64,000 nucleotides of DNA from Ehretia macrophylla. Its lineage: Eukaryota; Streptophyta; Magnoliopsida; Boraginales; Ehretiaceae. The stretch lies in assembly GCA_037974665.1 (NCBI GenBank), contig CM075777.1, positions 11,927,001-11,991,000 of the forward strand. The letters run 5' to 3'. Shown piece by piece: positions 35,686 through 47,296 of this stretch; the first letter of the stretch is position 1, and the number at the start of each line of letters is the position of its first letter. The notes beneath the pieces are model-generated. The model did not search any database. It saw nothing but the letters and a program-made list of their open reading frames with translations, and was not told the origin of the DNA. The position numbers and the translations under genes were made by a program.

Positions 35686-37164
35686 TCTGCAAAATACAAT
35701 AGGAACACGACTATATCCAAATCAAATATGCCAAAATCATCTAGGAACATAACAGAAAAGACATGGTTAATCTTGCATAGTAATGACATTCACAGGGGGT
35801 AATATGCACTAGTTTCATAACTTCATATCGTACAGAGTCATTCAAAACAAGTATTTAATGCTATAGCCGAACACAATTATATTCAAGTCAAAGAAGCCAA
35901 TAATAATGTATACTATAATCCACCAAACAAGTATTCAATGTTATACTTTTTCACTCATTCAACCAACATGGTTAAAGATGTCAGCTTTACACATGCCATC
36001 AAATAGCAACACACCCATGACTTTATGATGTTTTTAAAATGAAAAGACAACATCGACTATCAGTTTAGGAGACCACACAGAAAAAACTAACATAATATGA
36101 CAAACCCTAATAGAGTGTATATATAATATCGAACAAAGAATCGCGATAATCTTGCAAAGATTCGCGAATACAAAAAAGCCAACCACATATATAGGTGAAT
36201 AGATTCACAAAAAAAAGACAACAGCTTCGCGAAAAATAGAACAACAGATTAGAGATAATCGAACAAAGTAACATGTGTTTGCTTTCAATTTTAGTCATGA
36301 TAGGACAACATATTTGTGAAAAAAGAAAAATAGAGTGTACCTCAATAGATTAATCCGCGATAATATCGATAATCCAACAAAGATGCTTCAACACCAACTA
36401 TTTTGCACAAAAAATCGGGGATATAATTAGATTTTTTTGAGTTTCTCTCTCTAGAATATGAGAGATTCTCTCTCTCTCTAGGGTTTTTTAATCGTATAGA
36501 ATAAGCTAATCTGATTTGGTAAAGAGTCGCGCGTGTGTGTGTGTCTTATTATTTAAATGAGAGCATTAGTGTCTTTTCAAAAAAAAACGTTACTTTGAAC
36601 TAATAGAATTTGATTTTGGGCGAGTATGCAACATTCTTATATAACACAGGGGGTTATATGCTATTTTTCGTAACACAGGGTCTATTGTCCATATTTCGCA
36701 AAACACAGGGGGTAAACTATATTTCACTCTTTAATTTTTCCCCTCCAAAAAACCCGTATCACAATTCTTAATGACACTCAAAAGAAATGAGAAAAATTGA
36801 ATTATCAATGGCTAATTTGACCATAACAATCCAAATACTTAATACTAATTATTCAATCACAACTCTTTTGAGAACTATTGTTTGATAACTATTGTTAAAA
36901 AAAGTCATGTTTTACAAAACCAAAATTTGCAGATATGTAGCAATATGGGACAATGGTTCGTGCTAGATGAGAAACATTTTCACACATTTATCTCAAATTT
37001 CAATATTAGCTTTCAAAATTTATTCGAATTTTTAAGTTGAGAACCTAATGTTGCAAAATTAACATTATGTGTTCCCAGTGTTTTACAAAAATTGTCAAGT
37101 CAGTTTCTCTAGTTATATTAGCATCAAATTTGGGTTATATTCCGTAAAATGAAAATTTGTGCAA

Positions 37165-37545
37165 ATGGTTTCTTTTATTTTTCTAAAATTTTAAATTCGT
37201 CCATATTATTCAAGATTAACTAATTTAGTCGCTATTATTTTTCAAAACCTTTAAATTCGTTCATATTATTCAAAATTAACCAATTTAGTCCCTATTATTT
37301 TTCAAAAAATTCAATTTAGTCCTTATATCACCACCATCAGGTGGCTAAATTGAAATTTTTAGGAAAACAATAATAGGGACTAAATTGATTTTTAAAAAAA
37401 TAATAGGGACTAAATTTATAATTTTAAATAATAGGGATGAATTTGGTTTTTTTTTTTATAAAAAAATTAAGGACCAAATTGACTAATTTTGAATAATATG
37501 GACGAATTTAAAAACATAATTGAGACTATTTTTTCAATTTTTCCT
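37165..37545. repeat. Inverted-repeat hairpin, copy B
   Basis: Positional equivalent of 10915-11285. Left arm motifs (aatttagtccctattatttt) face aataatagggactaaatt on the right, around a caccaccatcaggtgg centre. Confidence 0.65.
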
Positions 37546-39211
37546 TCTGTAAAATTATCTTCTAAATTTCAAGTTAGATCCTAATATATACTTAAAATTA
37601 CAAGTTAGTCTCTAGAAAAGGCACATGCTTGCTATTGGGAAAGAGTCTTGCACGAATGAAACTCAAAACAATTATCCCAAGCATAGGCTACAACAGTGCT
37701 TCTGTAATCCCTTTGTGCTTGCATCTTTTTTTTTTTTTTTTTTTTTTTCCCCCTAATCTTTATCAAGTTCTAACTTGTATGTAACAATTACTATGTAGAG
37801 CAATAGATGTATCTTTCTACCATTCAATTTCCTTTCTGTATACTTGGTCAAATGTCTATTTTATGTTGTATTTTAGCCAAAAAAAATAACAGTATAAACT
37901 ACTTTAAACTTAATGGTCGATCTTTTATTATAACTCTATTATTTGCTCAACGCCATTGATATCTCCTTAATAACATTATTACACTATTAGGGGATCCAAA
38001 TCCGATGTTGAAATACTCCCAAACATGGTATTACAAGCGGAATAATTCATCCTATAGGAAAGTTCATTTGTGGAGCCTCTAATTTTAGCAGTCACCAATA
38101 CTCAAATTGCCTTTGAGAATCTGTGGACATCTTATTTTCCCACATATCCTCTTGCCAATATTCCCTCGGAAATAATTGTCAATTTGTTTGTGCAATATAC
38201 ATTAAGGATGATATAAATTAAGTTATTTTTATCACCCATTTACTATCTCTTATGTGTATGCTTAGTCGACATGCCAAAAAAAATAGAAAAATGAAAAAGA
38301 CTTATGAGTAGGTATGCTAACTAAGTATGCACATAACATATGATAAATAGGTGATGAAAATAAGATAATATCTTAAATTTCTCATTTTGTTATTCTACTA
38401 CCTGTTAGTGAACATAGCGAGGCCTTTCTTTGGGTAAATTTCATATTTCAAACTCGGGTTCAGTTAGAGATTCTTATAATTTTAAGTCAAAATCTATTGA
38501 GATACATCAATAATTACTCTTTCTCTACAATTCACTTTGGTTCCGAAAAGAAAGGAGTTCCATTTTGAACTCTGCGAACCTATAGATACGAATCGATCGA
38601 TCGCTAGTGAAGAAAAATTACATGACACAATAATAATATTAAATAAGAATAGGTTGTTTGCATTCCAGAGGTTGAGGAAAGGCATTTCTTTCTCAAGTTT
38701 CACTGTTAGATGCTACAGTTCAATTTGAGCGTCAGCAATGCTGATAAGGGTAAATGTTTTGAATTAGGTTCACTCGACAAATATCTGGAAGAAAAAGTAA
38801 ATTTATATATCTTATTTGACTATTATTTGTTGACAAGGCTTAACCCGTGTCTTCGACATGAAAAGTCGATATCCTAAAGAAAGAGCATCATACATTTTCA
38901 GTGTCAAAATGGCCCTTGTATTTCCCTATTCAGGATCGTCATATTTTGCCTCCATATATTTGTATAGGTGTCAAATACGATACTATTACTAAGTTTCTTA
39001 GCCCTTTTTTTTTTTTTTTAATGTTAGTGAACTGTGTGATTTGGAGATTATGTTTTTTCATGCTTTCATCTCATAAAGTTTGTAGCGCTATTATTTGTTA
39101 CTCATCTTACAAATGTTTCTCTTGATACCCCTACTTTTTTGTTGAAGTTTTCGAGCGGACTTTACCTCGAAATTTTAAAATACAGCCTAAAAATCTATAT
39201 GCTTGAACAAA
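37546..39211. other. Unit core B plus B-specific stretch
   Basis: The first kilobase matches copies A and C; no gene is recognised. About 38472-38965 is present in B but deleted in C. It contains a 63-codon frame (38537-38728) that matches nothing I know. A long poly-T (37726-37748) interrupts the core. Confidence 0.45.
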
Positions 39212-39216
39212 TTGTA

Positions 39217-39989
39217 TGTTAGAATTATGGCCCGTATTCTTGATGGACTTATTTGTCCTAGTTCTAATTTATGCATGAATTCTAATCCGGGTACAAACAG
39301 GATCGACTTGTATCTATAAATATTAGCTTAAGAAAAGACACAAGGGTTATAGAGTTCTATTTTGTGTATTTGGTATCAACGCAGTGAAATATTCTTCTAT
39401 TTGCCCGTGGATGTAAGTTTTACCAAATCATGCTAAATCCTATGTTCATTATTTCCCGTTTATTTCTAACACCCCTAGTTCCTACAAACTGGTATCAGAC
39501 TTGAGTTGAGAGTGACAATTTGTGGTTCTTTGTTTAGTTGATTCTGTTTCGAGGCGAAATCTTTGCTAGAAACACATTGCCGCAAAACTCAACTCCTGAA
39601 AAAAGGAGCAATAGAAAATACACCATTGCAACCAGAGCAATAAGCCCCAAAGTGGGCATCCTATAGAGGAGCAGACATGAGTTCTCTTTGTTGATGAAGA
39701 GCAAATACGTGCCAACATGGAGATTGTTAAGATTGTAGCCCATATTCTTTATGGGTTTGTTTGTCCTAATTCTAACCTTTGTAGAAATCTTGTTCCTAGT
39801 AGAAATAGGATCTCTTTTGGATCTGCTAATATTAGCTTAATCTTATTAAACTGTGTGAGACAATATGAGAAAGAGGGGAGACAAGGGCTATAGATCTCTA
39901 TTTTGTGTATTTTGTTCATCAACATGGTAAAATATTCTTTTGTTTGCATATGGATGTAGACTTTGTCAAATCACTCTTGATTCGTAACA
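39217..39989 (+). mobile_element. TRIM 1 (773-bp miniature LTR retrotransposon), copy B
   Basis: LTR1 39217-39471 (tgttagaattatggcccgta ... ctaaca) and LTR2 39725-39989 (tgttaagattgtagccca ... gtaaca) are similar direct repeats of ~255-265 bp. A tRNA-Met-type primer site, ctggtatcagac, follows LTR1 (about 39489), 17 bp away. A purine-rich stretch (catggagat) precedes LTR2. Flanks are TTGTA (39212-39216) and TTGTG (39990-39994). The ~250-bp interior has no gag or pol, so the element is non-autonomous and copia-like. The identical insertion occurs in copy C. Confidence 0.8.
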
Positions 39990-40145
39990 TTGTGAATGCC
40001 AACAATGAATTATTTATAGAGATTCAAGATTAGCTTAATGGTGAGTTACTCTCTCTAATAGTTGAAAAACCAGAGTTTGAATCTCATAATAATGAGAGGT
40101 ACTTAGAGTAGGGATTAAAAAAAAAATTATTTCTTACTTATTATA

Positions 40146-40657
40146 TAACCTCTTTAAATTAATACTCGATAAATTAATAATCACTTTTAAATAATAAAAA
40201 TGTCTCATCCTGACTGGGGAGCAGTGTAAAAATAATAATAATTTCAATAAAATTATAAAATAATATATTTAAAATATTTCCTTTATATTTTATCAACCCA
40301 AATATTTCATAAATTAATAATTAACTAATTACATAATAAATTGACTATGAAATTAGAAAAACATGCTCTAATCCTAATCCTGATACGAGATTAGAGATAC
40401 TTGTTCTAATTCTACTAAATTAAATTTTATCTTATAATCTCATTAGACTTTTCTACTTGTCTTTTCAAATTGATCTTAAAAAAATATGAAGCACTTTTTA
40501 AAAAAGATACAATAAATATAATATATTTACTATTACGCCAAAAAAAATTAAAAATATCTCGATAATTAATAATTATTAATTTATCAATAAATTAATATCT
40601 AACTAAATTAATGAAATTTAATGGTTTCAACACTATTAATTTAAAGAAGTTATATTA
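40146..40657. mobile_element. AT-rich MITE, copy B
   Basis: Same element as 13664-14147. Ends are cctctttaaattaat and attaatttaaagaagttata; it begins 230 bp beyond the NERD stop codon. Confidence 0.6.
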
Positions 40658-40888
40658 TAATTGCAAGCCATAGTAAACTTCCCCAATTATCTTATCACAG
40701 CCTAACAATTAAAAGACTAGAACACTTTTACAAGGAATACATACAGATTGACAAGACATAAGACGACAACATAAGCTAAAGAACAGAGGAGCAACACAAG
40801 ATATTCCATGACAAATAATAGCAATTCCACACGTACCAAGCAAGAAAACTAAATTCGACCAAAAAAAAAAAAAAAAAAAGCAAGAAAA

Positions 40889-43800
40889 CTAAACACTCAA
40901 CACCATGGAAACTATTGAAGATAGCTTGCATCTGCACACTTTATCAGAATACCGTGCTTGAAATAGGACCTTTGTGTTTGACCTCACCGACACAGTACTT
41001 GGCCAATCCGGCCAATCCGGCCAATCCGACACTTTCTTTGGCTTAGAAGTTGAAGCCCAGACAGCGTGGAAATCTCGAGGAGTTTTCTTTATTGTGACCG
41101 ACGAGAGATCTGTATGCAATGTTCATAAAACATTTATTAGAATTGCAAATGAAAAAATAGCTCATGTTTTACCCTATATGATGCTACATACCAAAATATT
41201 GAGGAACAAAATTTGTCACAATGATTTGTCTTCACTAAAATGGGGCAAAACTCAAGCACGTTGTTTGAAGGGTAATTATGTTTTTTTTCTTTGACAAGTG
41301 AAAAAGAATTTTATTAACAGGCACCAATGGGGGTGCAATGCAAACAAATTGCTTTTGTGTGTTCTGTGGTCTTATCCCGGAAACTAGAGATTATTTGATG
41401 TTTAAATGCAACTTTTCTAAAAGAATTTAGAAGGCTGGTCTCACTTTGTCGAGTCAACTCAAACATATTTAACTAGGAACAAGTGCTTCAATGGATGGCT
41501 ATATATTGCAAATGTAAAAGACTTCAATCTACTGTTCTTTGTCGCCACAGGACAACATCTATCTCTCACTTATGGAATGAAAGGAGTAATAGAATTATCA
41601 ATCAAACAGCAGCTACTAAGGATCAACTATTGGAGAAAATTCACTCTAATATTCGAAATAATTTATCTATAGGATGGAGGTTCAAAAGCACTGCTCTTAA
41701 TAGAAACATTTGTAATGGCTGACAGATTGATTCTAGTATTCTAGGCTAACTGCTTTTGTGGATGTTTGTAACGGGTTTATGATGTAAATTTATTTTTCGT
41801 TTTTAATGAATACATTTGCCTTTGAGCAAAAAAAAGAGGGTGCAACCCAATATACATCAACAACGAAGCAAATTAATACATTCTTGTATGTACTCAATAT
41901 CCTGTCTACAGGACCCTTTAATCCACATACAAAGTACCTGAATCCAATGAAATTTCAGAAAAAGGCAGGGAAGTTTCAACTCCCTCAAAAGCTCTTCGAT
42001 TTCTCTCTTTCCACAAAACCCAAATAATTGAATGAGGGATTGTACAGATCAGTTTTTATTCTTATGCTTTGGGGATTTTATCGCACTCCATGTTTTTATC
42101 TCTTCACAATTAGCCCCCAATGTTGTCACACTTTCAAATTAGTCCTTATTGTTCCAAAAAGTTCATATTATTCCCCAATATTGTCACACCTTTTCAAATT
42201 AGTCCTTATTGATTCCAGAAAGTTCAAAACTATTCAAACTAGTCCCTGCCATTAAAAAGTCATTAATTTTAACAGATTTAATACTTTTTTTTTGCTAATC
42301 CAACAAAAGTGTGTATTTTAACAGATTCAATATTAAATGTAAGGGCAAATTTTTCTTTTTGATTCTTTCCTTTTCTTTCTATTTTTCATCTTCATTGTTA
42401 GAATATGCACTTTTCCCACATCAAAAAATCAGAAATTCTAAAACCACCTTATAAGATCCTGGGCTACTTCACTTTGCACCAATTGGTTTTAAGATGGAAA
42501 TCCATAATTCTTAACATAGTATCAGAACTAGGCCCATGGTCTAGTCTCATTCATTCGTGTGCGTCCCATCTTATATCAAGCACATGTGTCCCACGTGTAA
42601 GAGGGAGTGTTAAAATATGTACTTGTCCCACATCAGAAAATTATAAACTCTAAAACCACCTTATAAGATCATGAAACCACCTTATAAGATCATGGGCTAC
42701 TTCACTTGACACCAATTGGTTTTAAAATAAAAACTCATGATTCTTAACATGCATCAAACTCACAATTCTAACACAAACACACGTCAAATATATATACACA
42801 AAAAAACACGTCCACACACGTTTGACACACACACACAAATATATATACACAAAAAAAACAAGCAGATGGAATGGGAGGTGAGGGTGTGTGTGTGTTTGTG
42901 AGATGTACGCAAGCAAAGTGGATGGGACTGTGTGCAAGCTCGCCATTTCTGCTCGACCCAATATAGTTACAGAGACATGTAATATATAGTTGTTGTAAAC
43001 TTACATCTTATTTAATTAAGGAAATATTTTTCCCAAACACTTCCACTCCACTCCTAATGGACATGGTGTATTTCAAGTTTCAATGGTCCCTAGAAACCAC
43101 CAAAAATTTATTGACAAAATTGAGCTTGCTCAACATGGTAATAACAACATAGACCAGGACAAGAAAGAGTAATACCTGGCCGGAACGGCTTTTGGATGAT
43201 CAGGTGACTAACTTTTGATCTCTTCAGCTTTTTTAATTGATAATCGTCCCATACACTTCCTTTGAATTCCAGGAACTGTCCTAGGATGTGTCTGTTACCA
43301 TTAAGCTCTAATCTGCATCGGAATTGAAAGACAAGATAAAACATTCATTACAAATGAGAGGACAAAAAAAAAAGACAATTTTCCAAGATAATAGAAATTT
43401 AACAAATTTATCCAAACTTAACTCAAGAGAAAGCACTTGATGATCTCACTTCTTTCTTTTATAATGTTCCTGAATCTTTATTGGGTTGACGTTTTGCATC
43501 TCCCTTTTCCTAAGTTCACACTACTGGACTTGGTCTTGTTTCTAACACACAATAAAATTTAACCTCACTCAGCTGTCCTCTTGATAAACACCTGCTCTCT
43601 AGTACATAGTACCAGCTATGTTTTCGAAGAGTGGAACCCAATGATTCAACTGTATGAATTTTAACAGTAGATACTTTAAGGTAACATTAGAAAGAAGCGC
43701 TCAGACTGCATAACAAAGAGCAAACCAGCCTGCACTGGTATCATCACAACTTCAACTGACATTAAAACATGAAATGCCAAATAAAGTAGGTAAGAATTGT

Positions 43801-46536
43801 CACAAACCTGTCCCACGTAGGAGCTGTACTCAGTACAAATTTAAGCTTTTGATTTCTAGATTCCTGCAATTCCTGCATTTTCTGCATTTCCTGATTCCGA
43901 CCACGTCCTCTAAACCAATCAGAAAGTGTGTTCCTAGTCTCTTTAGCCTTAGTCTCTGTATTCTTAGTCTTTGGTTTTAATTGTACCCATTCATTGTAGG
44001 TGATAACTTCAGATGGAAAATAGTCTGGACGAATAGTACTGCAAAAAGGTGAGCAAAAGTTATGTACCATAAAAGAGTTGAAAGGACAAAAAAGAACTGA
44101 GGTGTCCATTTCAGGTGATTTTCCAATAAAGATGGATATATCTTCATTTTTCAACTCTTAACCATTAACAGAAATTAAAAAGGTGAAGCGACACGATGAA
44201 GAAGTTGCAGAAATTCTATTATTTCCAAGTTTCAGTGAGATATACTGATAAACCAAAATGTCAAGATCTGTGAGCAAACAAATGTAATGCATACCAAAAA
44301 TCTGGGTTTGAACATATGACTTTGAAAGACAAATATCCTTGAGGAAGATTAATTCCCCTTAGCACAAGGTACGATTGGAGAACCGAAACTTGTTGTTTAG
44401 CTTCAGCCACCTGAAATGCAGAAAGTTCAAAGAAATGCAGAAAGCTACAACAATTTCCTTGATTCAGTTTGCTGCAAAATCTAATTAGCAAAAAGGTGGG
44501 AAGCAAACACTAGAAGCGATATGTTTCTGGCACAGAGGACAAAGCTGAAGCTGAAATATTTATTTCTAATAGGGACATCACTGGTCCTCTCAACTTGGGC
44601 GAAAATGACAGTTTGGTCCCTTAATTTAGAAAACGTGCCTTTAGTCCTTTAAGTTAACAAAATAGGGTGTACTTCTTGCATACTCTGTTAATGTTTTGCC
44701 ATTAATTGCATATGTCATGCCAAATTTGTAAACAACTAATGGCTGAAAATGGAAGGAAAATCAAAGGACTAACGGGTGTCTTACTTTAGTTAGTTAAAGG
44801 ACAAAAATGCTTATTTCTACAGTTAGGGGACTAAATAGTCATTTCCATCAAAGTTATCGGACCATTGAAGGTACTTACACTTTCTAATACAATAAGAATA
44901 GAAACAGATTGAGATGGTTGTAACATGATGAATTCGGCTAATATACATAAGCATTGATAACACAGAATTCAAATGCGATCATCAGTATAATGCAACATTT
45001 GATAAGTGTTAAATATTTATTATTAGTATATGAAAAGCATAATACATGACATGAATTCTATGTACAAGGGGAAGCACAATCTTGAATCGGAGAAAATTGA
45101 AAAATGGAGAAGAGACAGACAGGGCTAGGAATACGCAGAGTTTGATATTTGCAGTCGCTGTCACCGTTGCCTTTGCTGTCGCTGGAGCAAAACCAATTAC
45201 CATCCTTGTCAACAGCTAGAAATCTTGATGCAACATTCTTCACTAATATCACCAACACTTCCCTGCACCACCCATAATAAAAAGAAATAGAGTCAATGAA
45301 TAAGGGTAAACACCTTTATTGTTGTAAAATAACAATCTAGTAGCCTAGCGTAACTACAGAAATGAGCATTTTCGTTGTTAACTAACTAAATCAGAACTCT
45401 GTTAATCTTTTGTCAATTTTCAGTCTATTTTTACCTGTAATTTCTTTACTAATTTGGCATAACACTTGCAATTCATGGCAAATAGTTAATGAAAAAATGC
45501 AAGAAGGACAATGTTCCATTCTATAAATTTAAAGGAGTAAAAAGGCATAGTTTTAAAGTTAAGGGACCAAATTATCATTTTTAATAAAATTAAGAGACCG
45601 AATGAAGGTATTTAATACAAGGAATGAGTGGCTTGCTCCCTACACCTCACCCAGAACAATCATCGAATACTACTCCTCAATCGTTATCGAAGCTTTCAGG
45701 GGTACTTTGTCATGTAATGGGACGATTTCTTCTATTGTCTGCAATTTGCTTTTTACCCTATCATCAGTTTCTAACTACTCTTTTAGGTAGATTCGTCAAT
45801 CAGTCAATCAGCTAATCATGTAGTAGACTGGGTTGCTCATGCAACTAAGACAGAAACTCTTCCTGTTAATTGATTACCCAACCTGCCCCTGAGACACCTG
45901 TCCTGGAACTCTACTCACTCACCGTATTCAAGCTGACCCGACAGGGATTGGCTGATGTATATTTCAGTTTGCCATAAAACTCCCTTTCGGACAAAAAAAA
46001 AAAAAAAGTGAATACAAATTCTAGCATTTTTTATTATTATTATTAAAATAAGATTTAAACTGTGAAAAATATTCCGTGGTCATTCGGATCAGAGTGATCC
46101 TTAAACTATTTTACATCAGTTAGATTACCCGTAATAAATGATTTCGAGATGTTTCGTAATTAAAGCGAGAATCATACCACTATCACTAGAGCAAATTGTA
46201 ACATTTTGCTAAAACTACTAGTGGCTAACCAGAAAGTACGAAAAGGGAAAAAAAAAAAAACAAAAACAAAAAAAAACCATGAAAAAGAAGGTACTCTTTG
46301 GTGACGAGAACAAGGTCAATGTTCTGATGAGATGCAGAATGAGGGTCTGGAATACGAAGGCCTACAAACACTTTGCCTCCGTACAGTTTTTCAAGCCTAT
46401 CGGCAATGGAGAAGAGTGGTTCGGCATCAGAGGAGGTTGGGATGTCAGTAGTATCATCCTTGTCGTCGTCGTCGTAGCAGCAGAGGATCGAACATACTAT
46501 GAAAATCAGGAGACCACAAATCAACCACACCCACAT
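40889..46536 (-). CDS. NERD domain protein, copy B, 362 aa, six exons
   Basis: Exons in coding order: 46536-46295, 45262-45121, 44410-44295, 44038-43808, 43312-43176, 41109-40889 (1089 nt, all GT-AG, phases identical to copy A). The start was chosen at [10 protein letters not shown], giving an N-terminal membrane anchor as in A; an upstream in-frame ATG at 46596 would put 20 polar residues before it. NERD blocks are kept ([27 protein letters not shown] with Leu for the usual Glu). Differences from A: the Met/Gln-rich run is 11 residues shorter, exon 5 has a diverged centre ([11 protein letters not shown]), and exon 6 has a DWPDWPDWP triplet repeat. Intron 5 is 2.07 kb because of LINE and TRIM insertions. 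Confidence 0.83.
41281..42110 (-). mobile_element. LINE 3' end, antisense, split by another LINE
   Basis: Begins with a T-run followed by tgacaagtgaaaaagaattt and tattaacaggcacc, the reverse complement of a typical plant L1 tail with its poly-A. It resumes after the nested LINE at 41846 and continues to about 42110, where similarity to copy A (14640) resumes. It inserted into intron 5 of NERD copy B; absent from A. No clear protein was seen. Confidence 0.5.
41339..41837 (+). mobile_element. LINE 3' fragment nested in the antisense LINE
   Basis: About 499 bp flanked by the 8-bp direct repeat GGGTGCAA (41331-41338 and 41838-41845). The translation shows the C-terminal Cys/His cluster and '[13 protein letters not shown]' block of plant LINE ORF2 (zf-RVT region), interrupted by stops. 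Its 3' end is gagcaaaaaaaag. A 5'-truncated, dead copy. Confidence 0.75.
42396..42749 (+). mobile_element. TRIM 2 (354 bp) in intron 5 of NERD copy B
   Basis: LTR1 42396-42516 and LTR2 42608-42749 both start tgtta(g/a)aatatg and end cttaaca; both contain cccacatca and ccaattggtttt. The primer site tagtatcagaac (42517) follows LTR1 directly, and aagagggag precedes LTR2. The interior is only 91 bp. LTR2 has a 21-bp internal duplication (ccaccttataagatcatg...). Flanks are TTCAT and TGCAT, and copy A carries the empty site (cttcatcaaac near 14845). Confidence 0.85.
44571..44873. mobile_element. MITE in NERD intron 2, copy B
   Basis: Equivalent of 16928-17234; the inverted ends are gacagtttggtcccttaatt and agttaggggactaaatagtc, more diverged than in A. 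Confidence 0.65.
45617..46007 (+). mobile_element. LINE 3' fragment (RNase H-like) in NERD intron 1, copy B
   Basis: Clearer copy of 18004-18389: [16 protein letters not shown] is the end of a LINE RNase H domain, followed by a 3' tail and a 15-A run. It runs antisense to the NERD gene. Confidence 0.55.
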
Positions 46537-46719
46537 ACTGTGATACTGGATAGTGGATACTACTACTACTGCTCTCCTCTCTTCACTCTTTTTCAAGGAA
46601 AACTTTCCAGTTCATAATACTATTCTGAAGTCTAATAAGCAGTGCGTGCCAACTTTATTAAATATTTATTCGAACTGTTGAATCAATATATTAGTTTCTT
46701 AGTCAAGGAGGTAACTCCC

Positions 46720-46733
46720 CCGCCCCACCACCA

Positions 46734-46764
<31 letters not shown>

Positions 46765-47089
46765 ATTACGGTTATCAAGCTAATGCTGTGTTCTTTCGTT
46801 TATCACCTATGGAAGGAAAGGAATGCGAGAATTTTCAGCAACATTTATAAAAATGAGGAGAGTATAATGAACAGAGGATTAAGGATGAAGTTCGGTACAA
46901 GATTCTAACAAGAAGTAAATTTAGGAACCACCTATTGAATAGGAAAATTTGTAACTAAATGAACGGAGATTATAGAGTAGTTTTTGATGTGGTTTTTTTT
47001 TTTTTTTTTGTGTATTTACTTGTTGTAATGGCTTTGCTAGTTAATTTTTATTAGTTAAATGATACATGCTTACCGGAGAAAAAAAAAAA
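46720..47089 (+). mobile_element. LINE 3' fragment at the end of copy B
   Basis: Flanked by aaggaggtaactccc (46705-46719) and aaggaggtcacccct (47090-47104), a ~15-bp target duplication with two mismatches; copy A has the single site (gaggaggttacccct near 20738). The 5' part is a cytosine run of 29 (about 46734-46762). The coding remnant VYHLWKERNARIFSN is the conserved C-terminal block of plant LINE ORF2. It ends in poly-A. Confidence 0.75.
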
Positions 47090-47104
47090 AAGGAGGTCAC
47101 CCCT

Positions 47105-47296
47105 CCCAACTAAAACAAGTAGGGCAGGGGAGTATATCAGTTTTATTTATTTGTTGTAAAATAATTTATTTGTAAAATTTTTTTTTTAGAAAAATAAATT
47201 ATTTTTTGGTGTTTGAACTCCGTTTGTTTGCAATAAAATAATTTACTTGTGAAAAATATTTTCAAATAAAAAAAATATTTTGGAAAATGTAAAAGG
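47105..47296. mobile_element. Partial MITE relic at the B/C junction
   Basis: Degenerate copy of part of the 12283-12903 MITE: 'ctccgtttgtttgcaataaaataatttacttgtg' style motifs occur at about 47218-47250. Only one end is recognisable. Confidence 0.45.

Larger units (their letters stand above)
32570..36729 (-). mobile_element. MULE 2 (4160 bp) with perfect 9-bp target duplication
   Basis: Flanked by TTTAATTTT at 32561-32569 and 36730-36738; copy A has the single, empty site at 10751-10759. TIRs are ~110 bp: the left begins gggtaaatagtatattggcc and the right, reversed, gagtgaaatatagtttaccc. Each TIR has three CCCTGTG-like boxes about 30 bp apart. The transposase runs leftward (minus) from 35685 and a GRF zinc-finger gene runs rightward from 33049, so the two converge. 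A CT-microsatellite leader (about 36440-36490) precedes the transposase. Most of the catalytic domain is missing, so it cannot be autonomous. Confidence 0.92.
31592..47125. repeat. Segmental duplication, copy B
   Basis: Same order of parts as copy A, plus insertions absent from A: MULE 2 (32570-36729), TRIM 1 (39217-39989), LINE DNA (41281-42110 and 46720-47089) and TRIM 2 (42396-42749). It lacks A's 621-bp MITE and its two upstream hairpins. B matches C more closely than A and shares MULE 2 and TRIM 1 with C at identical sites. Confidence 0.85.

Noticed and set aside
38537-38728. 63-aa frame in copy B
   Set aside because: It spans the junction with shared unit-core sequence, is deleted in C and interrupted in A; no family recognised.
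46642-46908. 88-aa frame with a His/Pro run
   Set aside because: The His/Pro part is translation of the poly-C tract; only the C-terminal LINE block is meaningful and is annotated as a LINE fragment.
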